A DNA stretch of 35,697 bases, from NCBI GenBank assembly GCA_934454405.1, contig CAKSFN010000019.1, forward strand, positions 1 through 35,697, in the 5' to 3' direction. Positions within the stretch are counted from its first letter, which is position 1. Every line of letters begins with the position of its first letter. Below the pieces are notes generated by a model, which saw only the letters and a program-made list of their open reading frames with translations, was not told the DNA's origin and did not search any database. A program made the translations under genes and the position numbers. Positions 1 through 8,072 of this stretch are shown piece by piece. The stretch is from an uncultured Eubacteriales bacterium. Its GTDB lineage: Bacteria > Bacillota > Clostridia > Oscillospirales > UBA644.

Positions 1-1766
1 GCTATTAAAATGATATTTTCAAGCTTTGGGCATCTGAATTTCTTACTGTTAATGTTTTTTCTCCAAGATTCAATGGCAGACACAGCGAGATTTAATTGCT
101 CTGCGGCTTTGTCAATGTTTTCAAAACTATCAAGAACTATATGGTAGCATTGATGAGCTACGGCTTCTTTATCGCATTTTTGATATCGTTCCAAAAGCTC
201 CTGCAAATCAAATATATCTCCGCCGGTGACTTGCTTCAGAGCATCGTATTTGTTTTCCTGCGTGACGGTTGTTCCGCCATCCGTCATCATAACAAAATGC
301 ACGCTTTTCCAATCGTTTGGAATAAGATACGGACTGTGCGTTGAGTAAATCACCTTTATTCCTTGATGTTCAAGTTCAAGTAATTCTTTCAAAACCTCTT
401 TTTGCGCAATGGGGTGAAGCATGGCGGCAGGTTCGTCAATAATAAACAGGTCGCCGTTTTTAAGCGTATTTTTCATAAAATAGTATGTGAAATACCACCG
501 TCTGCCGGCACTTGTCGAATTAAGATCAACAATTTCGCCGCTTTTTTCGTGCAGCAGTATCGACGGGAGTTTTCCGTCGGACTGTTCAACCGCAATACGC
601 TTGTACATGCCGTTTTCAAATTCGGGAATGTTTGCATTGAGGTATTTTTCAAATTCATTCAATGCAGCTTCGGACAGAGAAAAGTCTTTATTTTCGCTGA
701 TCTGTTTTTGAATTTCATCTCTATCCGGCCCGGAATAAACTCGGTTTAGATATGTTTGCAGAATCACGCGGGATCTATCGTTTCGGAAATATTCGCGCTC
801 CGGGTCATCTGTTTTGAAAATGACTTCGCTGCTTTCATTCCGCAAAAAAGCGCATTTTGCGCCGACGCATCTTTGCACCTCCCAAATGAATTTGTAAAAC
901 GCACCGATGTTGACGGGCATCTTTTTGTAGTCGCTCAAAGCATCTTTCAAACGCTTTGCCCGCTCGTCCAGCTCATGAAGTAAGTCCGTGACCTTATTGC
1001 AGGCGGCTTTCGATGCCTTGTTGATTTTTGTGATTTCCCGCTTTATCGCCGCTTCATTGACGGTAATGAATTTCTCTTCAAATGGGGCTAAATCGGGTTT
1101 TACATAACGAAGTTTGAAGCAAAGCCTTTCTAAATTGCCTAACTGATAATAAGCGGGAATATATCCGAATTTGAAAGAACAATCCTCAACGCAAAAGTTT
1201 TGTATGATTGATTTTATCAGTTTTTCGGTTTGTTCCAAAACAAATTCCGCTTGGAATTTGAAGCTATCATAACTTGTCGTTGAATTTTTGAAATTTATGA
1301 TCTGAAGCCCCTGTAACGGATGTTCGTTTTCACCGTACGCAATTTTGTTCAGCTGCTTTGTATATGTATTCAGTGCGTCTTTCAATTCGCCTGCAAGTTC
1401 GGAGATTTCGTCGACTTCCGATCTCAAAAGTGGAACCAGATACTCCGATTCGATTCGGTCTATCTTGCAGTCTTCTCCGGAACAGGCGACAAATTCGCAT
1501 TTTTCGTCAATACTTTTGCCGGGGAAAAGCCTCTCGGCATCCTCTTTTTCAAGGCGGATATACACCTTATAGCTCATCGGCAGTTCGTTGTGCAGCCCGA
1601 AGTAATTGCCGTTCGCCTCCGCAATGGCACTCAGCGCTTCCAAAATATTGGTTTTTCCGCTTCCGTTTTTCCCTATCAACACCGTCGGCATACCGTCGCA
1701 GAAAACTATTTCGACGGGATCTTTTATGGACTTATAGTCTTGCATTTCGATTTTTGTGATTTTCAT
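1..1766 (-). CDS. RecF/OLD-like AAA (ABC-type) ATPase with probable C-terminal HTH; 3' end cut by window edge
   Basis: The minus-strand frame from the ATG at 1764-1766 is open for 588 codons to the left edge, so the gene is partial. An AGGAGGA ribosome binding site lies 4 nt upstream of the start. The protein opens MKITKIEMQDYKS, typical of RecF/SMC-like ATPases. It has Walker A GKNGSGKT (32-39), an ABC-signature-like segment near 'TSAGRRWYFTYYF' (about 415-430), Walker B LFIIDEP (D444, E445) and the switch histidine in STHSPYL (H477). The roughly 300 residues between Walker A and the signature are charged and helical. No TOPRIM nuclease domain follows the ATPase core in the visible part. Instead, residues about 548-588 (DKAAEQLNLAVSAIESWRKN, then a KLENIILIA segment) resemble a Cro/CI-type HTH. 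The AAA_15/AAA_21 family is common in phage-defence genes; a defence role here is inferred from the adjacent CRISPR locus. A partner gene could lie beyond the left edge. Confidence 0.85.
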   Translation of the reverse strand, partial: MKITKIEMQDYKSIKDPVEIVFCDGMPTVLIGKNGSGKTNILEALSAIAEANGNYFGLHNELPMSYKVYIRLEKEDAERLFPGKSIDEKCEFVACSGEDCKIDRIESEYLVPLLRSEVDEISELAGELKDALNTYTKQLNKIAYGENEHPLQGLQIINFKNSTTSYDSFKFQAEFVLEQTEKLIKSIIQNFCVEDCSFKFGYIPAYYQLGNLERLCFKLRYVKPDLAPFEEKFITVNEAAIKREITKINKASKAACNKVTDLLHELDERAKRLKDALSDYKKMPVNIGAFYKFIWEVQRCVGAKCAFLRNESSEVIFKTDDPEREYFRNDRSRVILQTYLNRVYSGPDRDEIQKQISENKDFSLSEAALNEFEKYLNANIPEFENGMYKRIAVEQSDGKLPSILLHEKSGEIVDLNSTSAGRRWYFTYYFMKNTLKNGDLFIIDEPAAMLHPIAQKEVLKELLELEHQGIKVIYSTHSPYLIPNDWKSVHFVMMTDGGTTVTQENKYDALKQVTGGDIFDLQELLERYQKCDKEAVAHQCYHIVLDSFENIDKAAEQLNLAVSAIESWRKNINSKKFRCPKLENIILI

Positions 1767-1799
1767 TGAGTCCTCCTATGGTTAGACCGTCTTTACGGC

Positions 1800-1828
1800 A
1801 GTATAGCACAAATTTCCGTGTTTTTCAA
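1800..1828 (-). promoter_or_regulatory. Promoter of the AAA ATPase gene
   Basis: On the minus strand TTGAAA (1823-1828) is followed after exactly 17 nt by TATACT (1800-1805), with a TGC extended -10. A small hairpin (CCGT-AAAG-ACGG, about 1786-1799) lies between it and the start codon. It faces leftward to the ATPase at 1766. Confidence 0.75.
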
Positions 1829-1890
1829 GAGCGTCCTCCGCTTTTGTCCTTCCTTGCCGGGCTCAGATCATAAACTCCGCCCCTTTTGTA

Positions 1891-1919
1891 TTGACAATTA
1901 TATAAAAAAGTTATATAAT
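1891..1919 (+). promoter_or_regulatory. Candidate promoter of the cas9-cas1-cas2-csn2 operon
   Basis: A perfect TTGACA (1891-1896), 17-nt spacer and TATAAT (1914-1919) point rightward. Transcription from about 1926 would give cas9 a leader of about 186 nt that is antisense to the whole tracrRNA gene. The tracrRNA terminator hairpin has no run of Ts in this direction, so readthrough is plausible. Assignment to cas9 is inferred from orientation and from the absence of another plus-strand gene. Confidence 0.65.
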
Positions 1920-1965
1920 ATATTTGAAACAAAAAATTACCTGTGAAGACATATTTGCCGGACGT

Positions 1966-1992
1966 AAAAAAGGGTTCGCAAAGCGAACCCTT
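1966..1992 (-). terminator. Intrinsic terminator of the tracrRNA
   Basis: A perfect 10-bp stem (AAGGGTTCGC / GCGAACCCTT) with a TTT loop is followed on the minus strand by a run of Ts. The opposite strand reads ATACTT after the stem and lacks a T run, so the signal is directional. Confidence 0.85.
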
Positions 1993-2075
1993 ATACTTCA
2001 CACCTGTGAAAGCCTTTCGGCGATTTGAAAAAATTTTATTTGAACTTGCAGTGTAATCTCTTGGTAGTTGAGATT
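1966..2075 (-). ncRNA. tracrRNA of the type II-A CRISPR system
   Basis: The minus strand at about 2040-2074 is a diverged complement of the CRISPR repeat (anti-repeat). It keeps ACTACCAA, ATTACACT and TCAAAT, which pair with TTGGTAGT, AGTGTAAT and the GTTTGA start of the repeat. That gives a 6-bp lower stem, a bulge and an 8-bp upper stem, as in known crRNA:tracrRNA duplexes. Downstream come a short GCC-GAAA-GGC nexus-like hairpin, a UUCAC-AGGU-GUGAA hairpin and a 10-bp terminator hairpin. The 5' end (about 2075) is inferred from the promoter at 2082-2110. The RNA would be about 110 nt, would guide RNase III processing of the pre-crRNA and would bind Cas9. It is transcribed divergently from cas9. 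Confidence 0.9.
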
Positions 2076-2081
2076 GTTTAT

Positions 2082-2110
2082 ATTATAGCACATAAAAAAG
2101 GAGTTGTCAA
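2082..2110 (-). promoter_or_regulatory. tracrRNA promoter, overlapping the cas9 translation start region
   Basis: On the minus strand a perfect TTGACA (2105-2110) and TATAAT (2082-2087) are separated by 17 nt, with an extended TGC in front of the -10. The -35 box sits between the cas9 Shine-Dalgarno (AAGGAG, 2098-2103) and its ATG (2112). RNA polymerase at this promoter would therefore occupy DNA that a cas9 transcript must cross. Confidence 0.88.
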
Positions 2111-2111
2111 G

Positions 2112-5100
2112 ATGAAAAATGAAAAGAAGTCATTCGGAGAGTACTATCTCGGAATTGACGCGGGAACTGATTCCGTGGGGTGGGCGGTTACGGATGAAAA
2201 TTACAACGTTCTGAAATTTCACGGAAAAGCAATGTGGGGAGTCAGACTTTTCGAGGAGGCGCAAACCGCAGCTGATCGTCGCGCTTTTAGAACCGCGCGA
2301 AGAAGACAGGGAAGAAAAGTTCAAAGAACAAAGCTTCTTCAGGAATTGTTTGCCGAGGAGATATGCAAAAAAGACAGCGCGTTTTTTATACGTATGGCAG
2401 ACAGTAAATATTATGCCGAGGATAAAACGGAACCTCAACAAAACGCTCTTTTTAATGATGTCGATTATACAGATAAAGATTATCACAAAGAGTATCCGAC
2501 CGTATATCATCTGCGCCGCGCTTTTATAGAAGGCAAAGATATACGAGATCCCCGTCTCCTTTATTTGGCGGTTCATCATATAATAAACAATCGCGGACAT
2601 TTTCTTTTCGAAGGAATGGATTTGAGTAAAGTCGTTGATTTTGAAACGCCTTTTTCGGTTCTCAAAGAATATCTGCGGGAAGAAGATTTCGGGTTTGACT
2701 TTTCAAATATAGATGCAGATGCGCTCAAAGAGAGTTTAAAAACCAAACAAGGAATAACTCAAAAGAAAAAGGATTTATACAAGCTGCTCGGAAAAGAAAA
2801 AGGAACTCTGAAATCTGTTTGCGATTTGCTTGCGGGAGGCTCCGGAATAAAGCTTACGGATTTGTTCAACGATGAATCTTTGGCAGGCGAAACTCCCGAA
2901 AAGATTTCGCTTGCGGATTCGTCGATAGAAGATGATCGCACCGCATTGGAAAATATACTCCAAGACAGAATTCAACTTCTCGATTGTCTGAAAGCCGTGT
3001 ATGATTGGGCGATACTTGACGAGATACTAAGCGGTTCTCCGTACATATCTTTCGCGAAAACGCAATCTTATGAAAAGCATAAAAAAGATCTTGCTCTTTT
3101 GAAAAAAACGATAAAACGTCTTTGTCCGGAAAAGTATAAAGAGGTATTCAAATCTCCTAATACGGCGAACAATTATTGTGCATATTCGGGGATGTGCGTT
3201 ATCAACGGTAAGAAAACGGCGATTGAAGAAAGAACGACTGCCTCTGACTTCGGAAAATACATCGCAAAATTATTGAGCAGTTTCGATGATCCGGATGCAA
3301 AAGATATTTTGCGGCAAATAGATGCGCAAACATTTATGCCGAAACAAAGAACGGGAGAAAACAGCGTTCTGCCGTATCAGGTGCATAAAGTCGAACTTGA
3401 AAAGATTCTCGGTAATGCCGAAAGGAACTTTCCGTTTTTGCTTGAAAAAGATGATTCGAATTTGACTGTAAAAGACAAGATAATTAAATTGCTTACATTC
3501 AGGATTCCATATTATGTCGGTCCCCTCAATGACAAACACCGTAATTCGGGATTCTGTTGGATCGTAAGAAAAAACACAGAAGACACATCACGTATTCTTC
3601 CTTGGGAATTTGAGCAAAAAGTCGATCTTTACGCGAGCGCGGAGCAATTCATAAACAGAATGACAAACAAATGCACCTACCTTGTCGGGGAAGATGTTTT
3701 GCCTAAGGATTCGTTGCTTTACAGCGAATACTCTGTGCTGAATGAATTAAACAATCTTAAACTTGACGGCGAGCCTTTAAAACAGGAAGATAAAGAGAAT
3801 ATTATCAAGGAAATCTATGAAAAGAAAAACAAAGTTAAAATAAAGGATATTGCTAATTACTATAAGCGCAACGGGTTTGATGTGAAGCCGGATGATTTTA
3901 CGGGCTTTCATGAAGAATTGAAAGCATCTCTTCGCTCGTACAATCTGTTTTTCAGTCTGCGTGGCGAAAAACTTGATGAAAGCGCAGTTGAAGAAGCAAT
4001 AAGAGCCGTTGTTCTTTTCGGCAACGATAAAAAAATGCTTTCACAAAGGCTTCGAAACATAAAGAACGGTTTTTTCTCGGAAACAGAAATAAACCGCATA
4101 TCGGGATTCAAGTTTTCCGATTGGGGACGACTTTCCGAAAGATTTCTTACGGTAATATACGCCATAAATAAAGAAACAGGCGAATTCTTTAATATTATCG
4201 AGGCTCTTCGCGTGACAAATAAAAATCTTATGCAGTTGTTGAGCTCGGAATTTGATTTTAAAAAGAAAATTGATGAGGAAAACGAAAAAATCAACGGAGG
4301 GATCCCTGAATTTTCCTATGACGCTCTTGTAAAAGACAGTTACGCGTCTCCGGCAGTAAAACGCTCGATCTGGCAAGTGCTGACAATCGCAAAAGAGATT
4401 GAAAAAATCACCGGACATGCTCCGAAAAAAATCTTTATGGAAACCACAAGAGAGGACAGAGAAAAGAAAGCAACTAAATCAAGGAAAAAACAGCTTGTCG
4501 AACTTTATAAAAAGTGCAGAGAGGAAACTTCCGAGTTGTTGAAGACTCTTGAAAAAAGAGAGGATTCCGAGCTTAGGAACAATGCGCTTTACCTGTACTA
4601 CACACAAATGGGAAAATGTATGTACAGCGGTGAAACGATTGAACTCGAACATCTCTTTGATAAAAACGTCTATGATATAGATCACATTTATCCGCAATCG
4701 AAAACAAAAGATGACAGCCTTAACAATAAAGTTCTTGTCAAAAAAGAATTAAACGGACAAAAGAGCGACAGATATCCCGTTCCTCGAGATGTTCTTTCTC
4801 CCGGAATAGAAAATCATTGGAAATGTCTGAGAGCCGCGGGGTTGATAAGTGAAGAAAAATATAAAAGATTGACGCGCAGAACAAACTTTTCCGATACGGA
4901 GCTTTCGGGCTTTATCGCAAGACAGCTCGTTGAGACAAATCAGGCGACAAAAGCGGCGGCGGAAATTCTTAAAAGAGTTTATCCGGAAACACGCCTTGTA
5001 TATTCCCGCGCCTCAAACGTAGATGTGTTCAAGAAAAGATACGATATTTTAAAGGTTCGCGAAGTTAATGACTATCATCACGCAAGAGACGCATATTTGA

Positions 5101-6161
5101 ATATTGTCGTAGGAAATGTTTTTGATGTTAAGTTTACGATGAACCCTCTTAATTTCATAAAGGGAGGAGGCACATATTCTCTGAATGAGAATATGTATGA
5201 CAGCGACATCAGGAGAGGAAACAATGTTGCATGGGTTGCGGGTAACAACGGAACGATAGCAACGGTCAAAAAGACTTGTTCAAAAGAAAACATCCTTTTC
5301 ACAAGATATGCGTTTGAACAGAAAGGCGGTTTGTTCGATCAGCAAATAATGAAAAAAGGAAAGGGACAGCTGCCCACAAAGCCGAGCGACCCGCACATGC
5401 AGGGGCAGACAGAGCAGGAATGGATCGATAAGTACGGCGGATATAATAAGCTGTCCGGAGCATATTTCTGTTTGGTAGAGTATAAGGACAAAGGAAAAAC
5501 AGTGCGGTCAATCGAGTCTGTGCCTTTGCTTGTATCCGCAAAAATCAAAAATGATCCGTCGGAGCTTGAAAAGTATTTAAAGCAAGCATTGGGAACGGAA
5601 GAAATGTCTGTCCGAATCCGTGAAATTAAGTTTAATACATTGTTCAATCATAACGGATTTCTTATGCATATAACGGGAAGACAAGGAAACCAACTGATTT
5701 TCAAGCCTGCGTTGCAGTTGAAAGTTAATGCCTCTGATTACGCATATATCAAAAAAATCGTTCGTTTTTGCGAACGAGAGAAAGAATGCAAAAAAGCGTT
5801 TACCGTAAGCGGGTTTGACGGCATCGAAAAAGACAGGAATATTGAACTTTTTGATTTCTTTACCAAAAAACTTTCAAGCGATATTTTTATGGTCCATCAT
5901 GCGGCAACATTGAAATCTCTGTTGGCGAACAGGAGCATATTTGTTGATATGTCTGTTGAAATGCAGGCAAGAACGATATATCAAATACTTCATATATTCC
6001 GGTGCAACAGAATGCTTGCGGATTTAACGGCTTTGCAAGGCGCAAAAAGTGCGGGAACTGTTCTTATGTCAAAAAAAATATCTCTAAACGATAAAATCAT
6101 GATAATAAATCAATCCCCGACCGGACTGTTTGAAAACTCCGTTGACCTTCTGACCGTATGA
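2112..6161 (+). CDS. cas9: Cas9, type II-A RNA-guided endonuclease
   Basis: This 1349-residue RNA-guided DNA nuclease was started at 2112 because AAGGAG (2098-2103) lies 8 nt upstream. An in-frame upstream start at 2025 would translate through the tracrRNA region. Visible parts in order are RuvC-I YLGIDAGTDSVGW (D16), an arginine-rich bridge helix (RRAFRTARRRQGRK, about 60-73), a helical recognition lobe, RuvC-II IFMETTRED (E777), HNH YDIDHIYPQS (H858, with N881 in ELNGQKSD), RuvC-III YHHARDAYLN (H990, D993) and a C-terminal PAM-interacting domain ending in INQSPTGLFENSVDL. All expected catalytic residues are present, so the nuclease should be active. The register against S. pyogenes Cas9 (D10, E762, H840, N863, H983, D986) is close. 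The RxR pair that reads NGG in that enzyme is not visible at the matching place. It is first in an operon with cas1, cas2 and csn2 (ATGA overlap with cas1). Confidence 0.97.
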   Translation: MKNEKKSFGEYYLGIDAGTDSVGWAVTDENYNVLKFHGKAMWGVRLFEEAQTAADRRAFRTARRRQGRKVQRTKLLQELFAEEICKKDSAFFIRMADSKYYAEDKTEPQQNALFNDVDYTDKDYHKEYPTVYHLRRAFIEGKDIRDPRLLYLAVHHIINNRGHFLFEGMDLSKVVDFETPFSVLKEYLREEDFGFDFSNIDADALKESLKTKQGITQKKKDLYKLLGKEKGTLKSVCDLLAGGSGIKLTDLFNDESLAGETPEKISLADSSIEDDRTALENILQDRIQLLDCLKAVYDWAILDEILSGSPYISFAKTQSYEKHKKDLALLKKTIKRLCPEKYKEVFKSPNTANNYCAYSGMCVINGKKTAIEERTTASDFGKYIAKLLSSFDDPDAKDILRQIDAQTFMPKQRTGENSVLPYQVHKVELEKILGNAERNFPFLLEKDDSNLTVKDKIIKLLTFRIPYYVGPLNDKHRNSGFCWIVRKNTEDTSRILPWEFEQKVDLYASAEQFINRMTNKCTYLVGEDVLPKDSLLYSEYSVLNELNNLKLDGEPLKQEDKENIIKEIYEKKNKVKIKDIANYYKRNGFDVKPDDFTGFHEELKASLRSYNLFFSLRGEKLDESAVEEAIRAVVLFGNDKKMLSQRLRNIKNGFFSETEINRISGFKFSDWGRLSERFLTVIYAINKETGEFFNIIEALRVTNKNLMQLLSSEFDFKKKIDEENEKINGGIPEFSYDALVKDSYASPAVKRSIWQVLTIAKEIEKITGHAPKKIFMETTREDREKKATKSRKKQLVELYKKCREETSELLKTLEKREDSELRNNALYLYYTQMGKCMYSGETIELEHLFDKNVYDIDHIYPQSKTKDDSLNNKVLVKKELNGQKSDRYPVPRDVLSPGIENHWKCLRAAGLISEEKYKRLTRRTNFSDTELSGFIARQLVETNQATKAAAEILKRVYPETRLVYSRASNVDVFKKRYDILKVREVNDYHHARDAYLNIVVGNVFDVKFTMNPLNFIKGGGTYSLNENMYDSDIRRGNNVAWVAGNNGTIATVKKTCSKENILFTRYAFEQKGGLFDQQIMKKGKGQLPTKPSDPHMQGQTEQEWIDKYGGYNKLSGAYFCLVEYKDKGKTVRSIESVPLLVSAKIKNDPSELEKYLKQALGTEEMSVRIREIKFNTLFNHNGFLMHITGRQGNQLIFKPALQLKVNASDYAYIKKIVRFCEREKECKKAFTVSGFDGIEKDRNIELFDFFTKKLSSDIFMVHHAATLKSLLANRSIFVDMSVEMQARTIYQILHIFRCNRMLADLTALQGAKSAGTVLMSKKISLNDKIMIINQSPTGLFENSVDLLTV

Positions 6162-7030
6162 GTTGGCGCACGGTTGTTGTTTCAAAAAGCGCAAAACTTG
6201 AAACAAAATTGAACTATCTGCATGTAAGAGATGCGACGGGAACAATTAAGGTTCATCTTTCAGAAATTGCGATGCTTATTATTGAAAGCACCGCCGTGTC
6301 TCTTACGGCAAGTTTGATTTGTGAGTTGTGCCGAAGAAAAATTAAAATCATTTTTTGCGATGAGAAAAGAAATCCGCAGTCGGAACTTGTTTCATATAAC
6401 GACGGGTTTGATACAAGTTTGAAACTGAAAAAACAGATAGCATGGTCAGAAACGATAAAAGAAGCGGTTTGGACGGAAATTGTCAGAGAAAAAATACGAC
6501 AACAAGCCATATTGCTGACAGAACTCGAAAAATTCGAGGCGGAAATACTTTTCGATTATATTGAAGAACTTAAGCTCGGAGACCCGACAAACAGGGAGGG
6601 ACATGCCGCAAAAGTGTATTTCAACGCACTTTTCGGCAAGTCGTTCTCCCGTCAACGGGAGTCTCCCGTTAATGCTGCCCTCAATTACGGTTACAGTATA
6701 ATTCTTTCTGCATTCAACAGAGAAATTTCTGCTCTCGGATATACAACAAAACTCGGACTGTTTCACGATAACCGTTTCAATTTTTTCAATCTGTCTTCGG
6801 ATCTTATGGAACCGTTCAGACCTTTGGTTGACCGCGCCGTCATTTCAATCGTTTTTGATGAGTTCGGTCACGACGAAAAAATGATAATGGTCAATGTGTT
6901 GAATGAAGAAGTTGTATTTGCAGGCAAAAAACAGACTGTAGGCAACGCGATAAGACTTTTTTGCAAAGGCATCACCGATGCCCTGTGCGAAAACGATTTG
7001 ACCAAAATCAGGTTTTACGAATATGGGTAA
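6158..7030 (+). CDS. cas1: Cas1, CRISPR integrase
   Basis: This 290-residue protein is the catalytic subunit of the Cas1-Cas2 spacer integrase. The start ATG at 6158 overlaps the cas9 stop (ATGA), which indicates translational coupling. The N-terminal beta domain opens SWRTVVVSKSAKLETKLNYL. The C-terminal helical domain holds the metal-binding residues E147 (TNREGHAAKVYF), H203 (GLFHDNRFN) and E218 (DLMEPFRPLVD), matching the conserved Glu-His-Asp/Glu set of Cas1. Length and the 'EPFRPLVDR' motif fit type II-A Cas1. The enzyme would act with Cas2, Csn2 and Cas9 to insert 30-nt spacers at the leader end of the array at 8073. Confidence 0.96.
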   Translation: MSWRTVVVSKSAKLETKLNYLHVRDATGTIKVHLSEIAMLIIESTAVSLTASLICELCRRKIKIIFCDEKRNPQSELVSYNDGFDTSLKLKKQIAWSETIKEAVWTEIVREKIRQQAILLTELEKFEAEILFDYIEELKLGDPTNREGHAAKVYFNALFGKSFSRQRESPVNAALNYGYSIILSAFNREISALGYTTKLGLFHDNRFNFFNLSSDLMEPFRPLVDRAVISIVFDEFGHDEKMIMVNVLNEEVVFAGKKQTVGNAIRLFCKGITDALCENDLTKIRFYEYG

Positions 7031-7346
7031 TTACAGATTTATGCGAATAATTGTTTTTTTTGATCTTCCTGTGGAAACCGCGAAAAACCGAAGAGAATAT
7101 TCGCAGTTCAGACGCTTTCTTATTAAAGAAGGCTTTATTATGATGCAAGAATCCGTTTATTGCAAGCTTGCTCTTAATATGACCGTGGTTGATTCCGTTT
7201 CAAGTCGCGTCCGAAAAAACAAACCGTCGGAAGGTATTGTGCAAATGCTCACCGTTACGGAAAAACAGTATAATTCGATGGAGTTTATTGTCGGATCGAA
7301 AAAAAGTGATATTATTGATTCTGATGAGAGGCTGGTCGTTATATGA
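7023..7346 (+). CDS. cas2: Cas2, structural partner of Cas1
   Basis: This 107-residue protein starts within the last codons of cas1 (8-nt overlap). It has the ferredoxin-like fold signature MRIIVFFDLPVET with D14, followed by RREYSQFRRFLIKEGFIMMQESVY, typical of type II-A Cas2. The start at 7023 (MGNYRFMR) is preferred to the internal Met at 7041 because type II-A Cas2 proteins usually begin M-x-YRYMR; neither has a clear ribosome binding site, as expected for a coupled gene. Cas2 dimers bridge two Cas1 dimers in the integration complex. The stop overlaps the csn2 start (ATGA). Confidence 0.95.
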   Translation: MGNYRFMRIIVFFDLPVETAKNRREYSQFRRFLIKEGFIMMQESVYCKLALNMTVVDSVSSRVRKNKPSEGIVQMLTVTEKQYNSMEFIVGSKKSDIIDSDERLVVI

Positions 7347-8011
7347 GGATTGCGCATCCTGAACTTGATTTTTATATCGATGAGAAAGAAAATTCCTCGG
7401 CGGTATTGGTCATTGAAAACGAGAATTTTCTTTATAAACTCCTTTTGGAACTGAAAAAACAAATTGATTCGGGAGACGGTCGGTTTGTCTTTTCTGAAGA
7501 ATTTGATATTGTTTCTGCGGGCAGGAATGTTTTCTTGATTACCGATTTGCTTGACATAGAGTTGAATAAAAAGAAAATACTTTCAAAGATATATTCCGAC
7601 CTTGCAGAAAGGGCAACAGGAGAAGAAAACTATGAAAAAACGGCGCGGGTGCTTTCGGCATTAGAGGATTATATTTCCGATTTGACGGAGCAGTTTGATG
7701 CGGAGCTTGAATATTCTCTGCCGTCTCCCGACAGTTTGTTGAAGATGTTTAATGTAAAGGTTGAAGATGAGGAAAGGTCGCTTGTTGAACGTCTCATAGA
7801 TTATATTTCCCTTTTAAAAGAGACATTTAATATCAGATACTTTGTTATTTTCGGCTTACACTCGTTTCTCTCAAAAGAAGACCTAATTGCATTTTATAAC
7901 TTTACTTTTTTAAAAAAATATGCTATACTATCCGTAGAGCATGTAGCTCCGGATCTCCTCGAATGTGAAAAAGCATTTATCGTTGATTCGGATTTATGCA
8001 GTTTTTGCTGA
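7343..8011 (+). CDS. csn2: Csn2, type II-A adaptation protein (short form)
   Basis: This 222-residue protein is at the csn2 position directly after cas2 (4-nt overlap). It shows typical Csn2 features: an N-terminal MRIAHPELDFYIDE segment, a central acidic helical region (EDYISDLTEQFDAELEYSLP), the LLKMFNVKVEDEE stretch and a C-terminal strand-helix part ending EKAFIVDSDLCSF. The length matches the short (about 220 aa) Csn2 group. Csn2 forms a tetrameric ring that slides on double-stranded DNA ends and is needed for spacer uptake in type II-A. Its last 110 bp also contain the likely array promoter (7901-7929), and only 61 bp separate its stop codon from the first repeat. Confidence 0.93.
   Translation: MRIAHPELDFYIDEKENSSAVLVIENENFLYKLLLELKKQIDSGDGRFVFSEEFDIVSAGRNVFLITDLLDIELNKKKILSKIYSDLAERATGEENYEKTARVLSALEDYISDLTEQFDAELEYSLPSPDSLLKMFNVKVEDEERSLVERLIDYISLLKETFNIRYFVIFGLHSFLSKEDLIAFYNFTFLKKYAILSVEHVAPDLLECEKAFIVDSDLCSFC
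7901..7929 (+). promoter_or_regulatory. Candidate pre-crRNA promoter inside the 3' end of csn2
   Basis: TTTACT (7901-7906), a 17-nt spacer and TATACT (7924-7929) with an extended TGC lie in the csn2 coding sequence. Transcription would start near 7936, about 137 bp before the first repeat. The csn2-array gap itself (8012-8072) shows no comparable promoter. Confidence 0.55.
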
Positions 8012-8072
8012 TATATCAACGGAAATTACCCTGTTGGGCAGTAACATGGTACTTTTTGCCTCATGAATTTGA
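8012..8072 (+). promoter_or_regulatory. CRISPR leader with ATTTGA leader-anchoring-like end
   Basis: The 61 bp between the csn2 stop and repeat 1 end in ATTTGA (8067-8072), and the first repeat adds a G. In streptococcal type II-A systems an ATTTGAG next to the first repeat directs polarised spacer insertion, so this is probably the integration-determining end. New spacers are therefore expected at 8109 and the oldest near 9128. Confidence 0.6.

Noticed and set aside
2025..2111. Upstream extension of cas9 to a start at 2025
   Set aside because: No ribosome binding site; it would translate the tracrRNA antisense region, and 2112 has AAGGAG at proper spacing with the usual Cas9 N-terminus.
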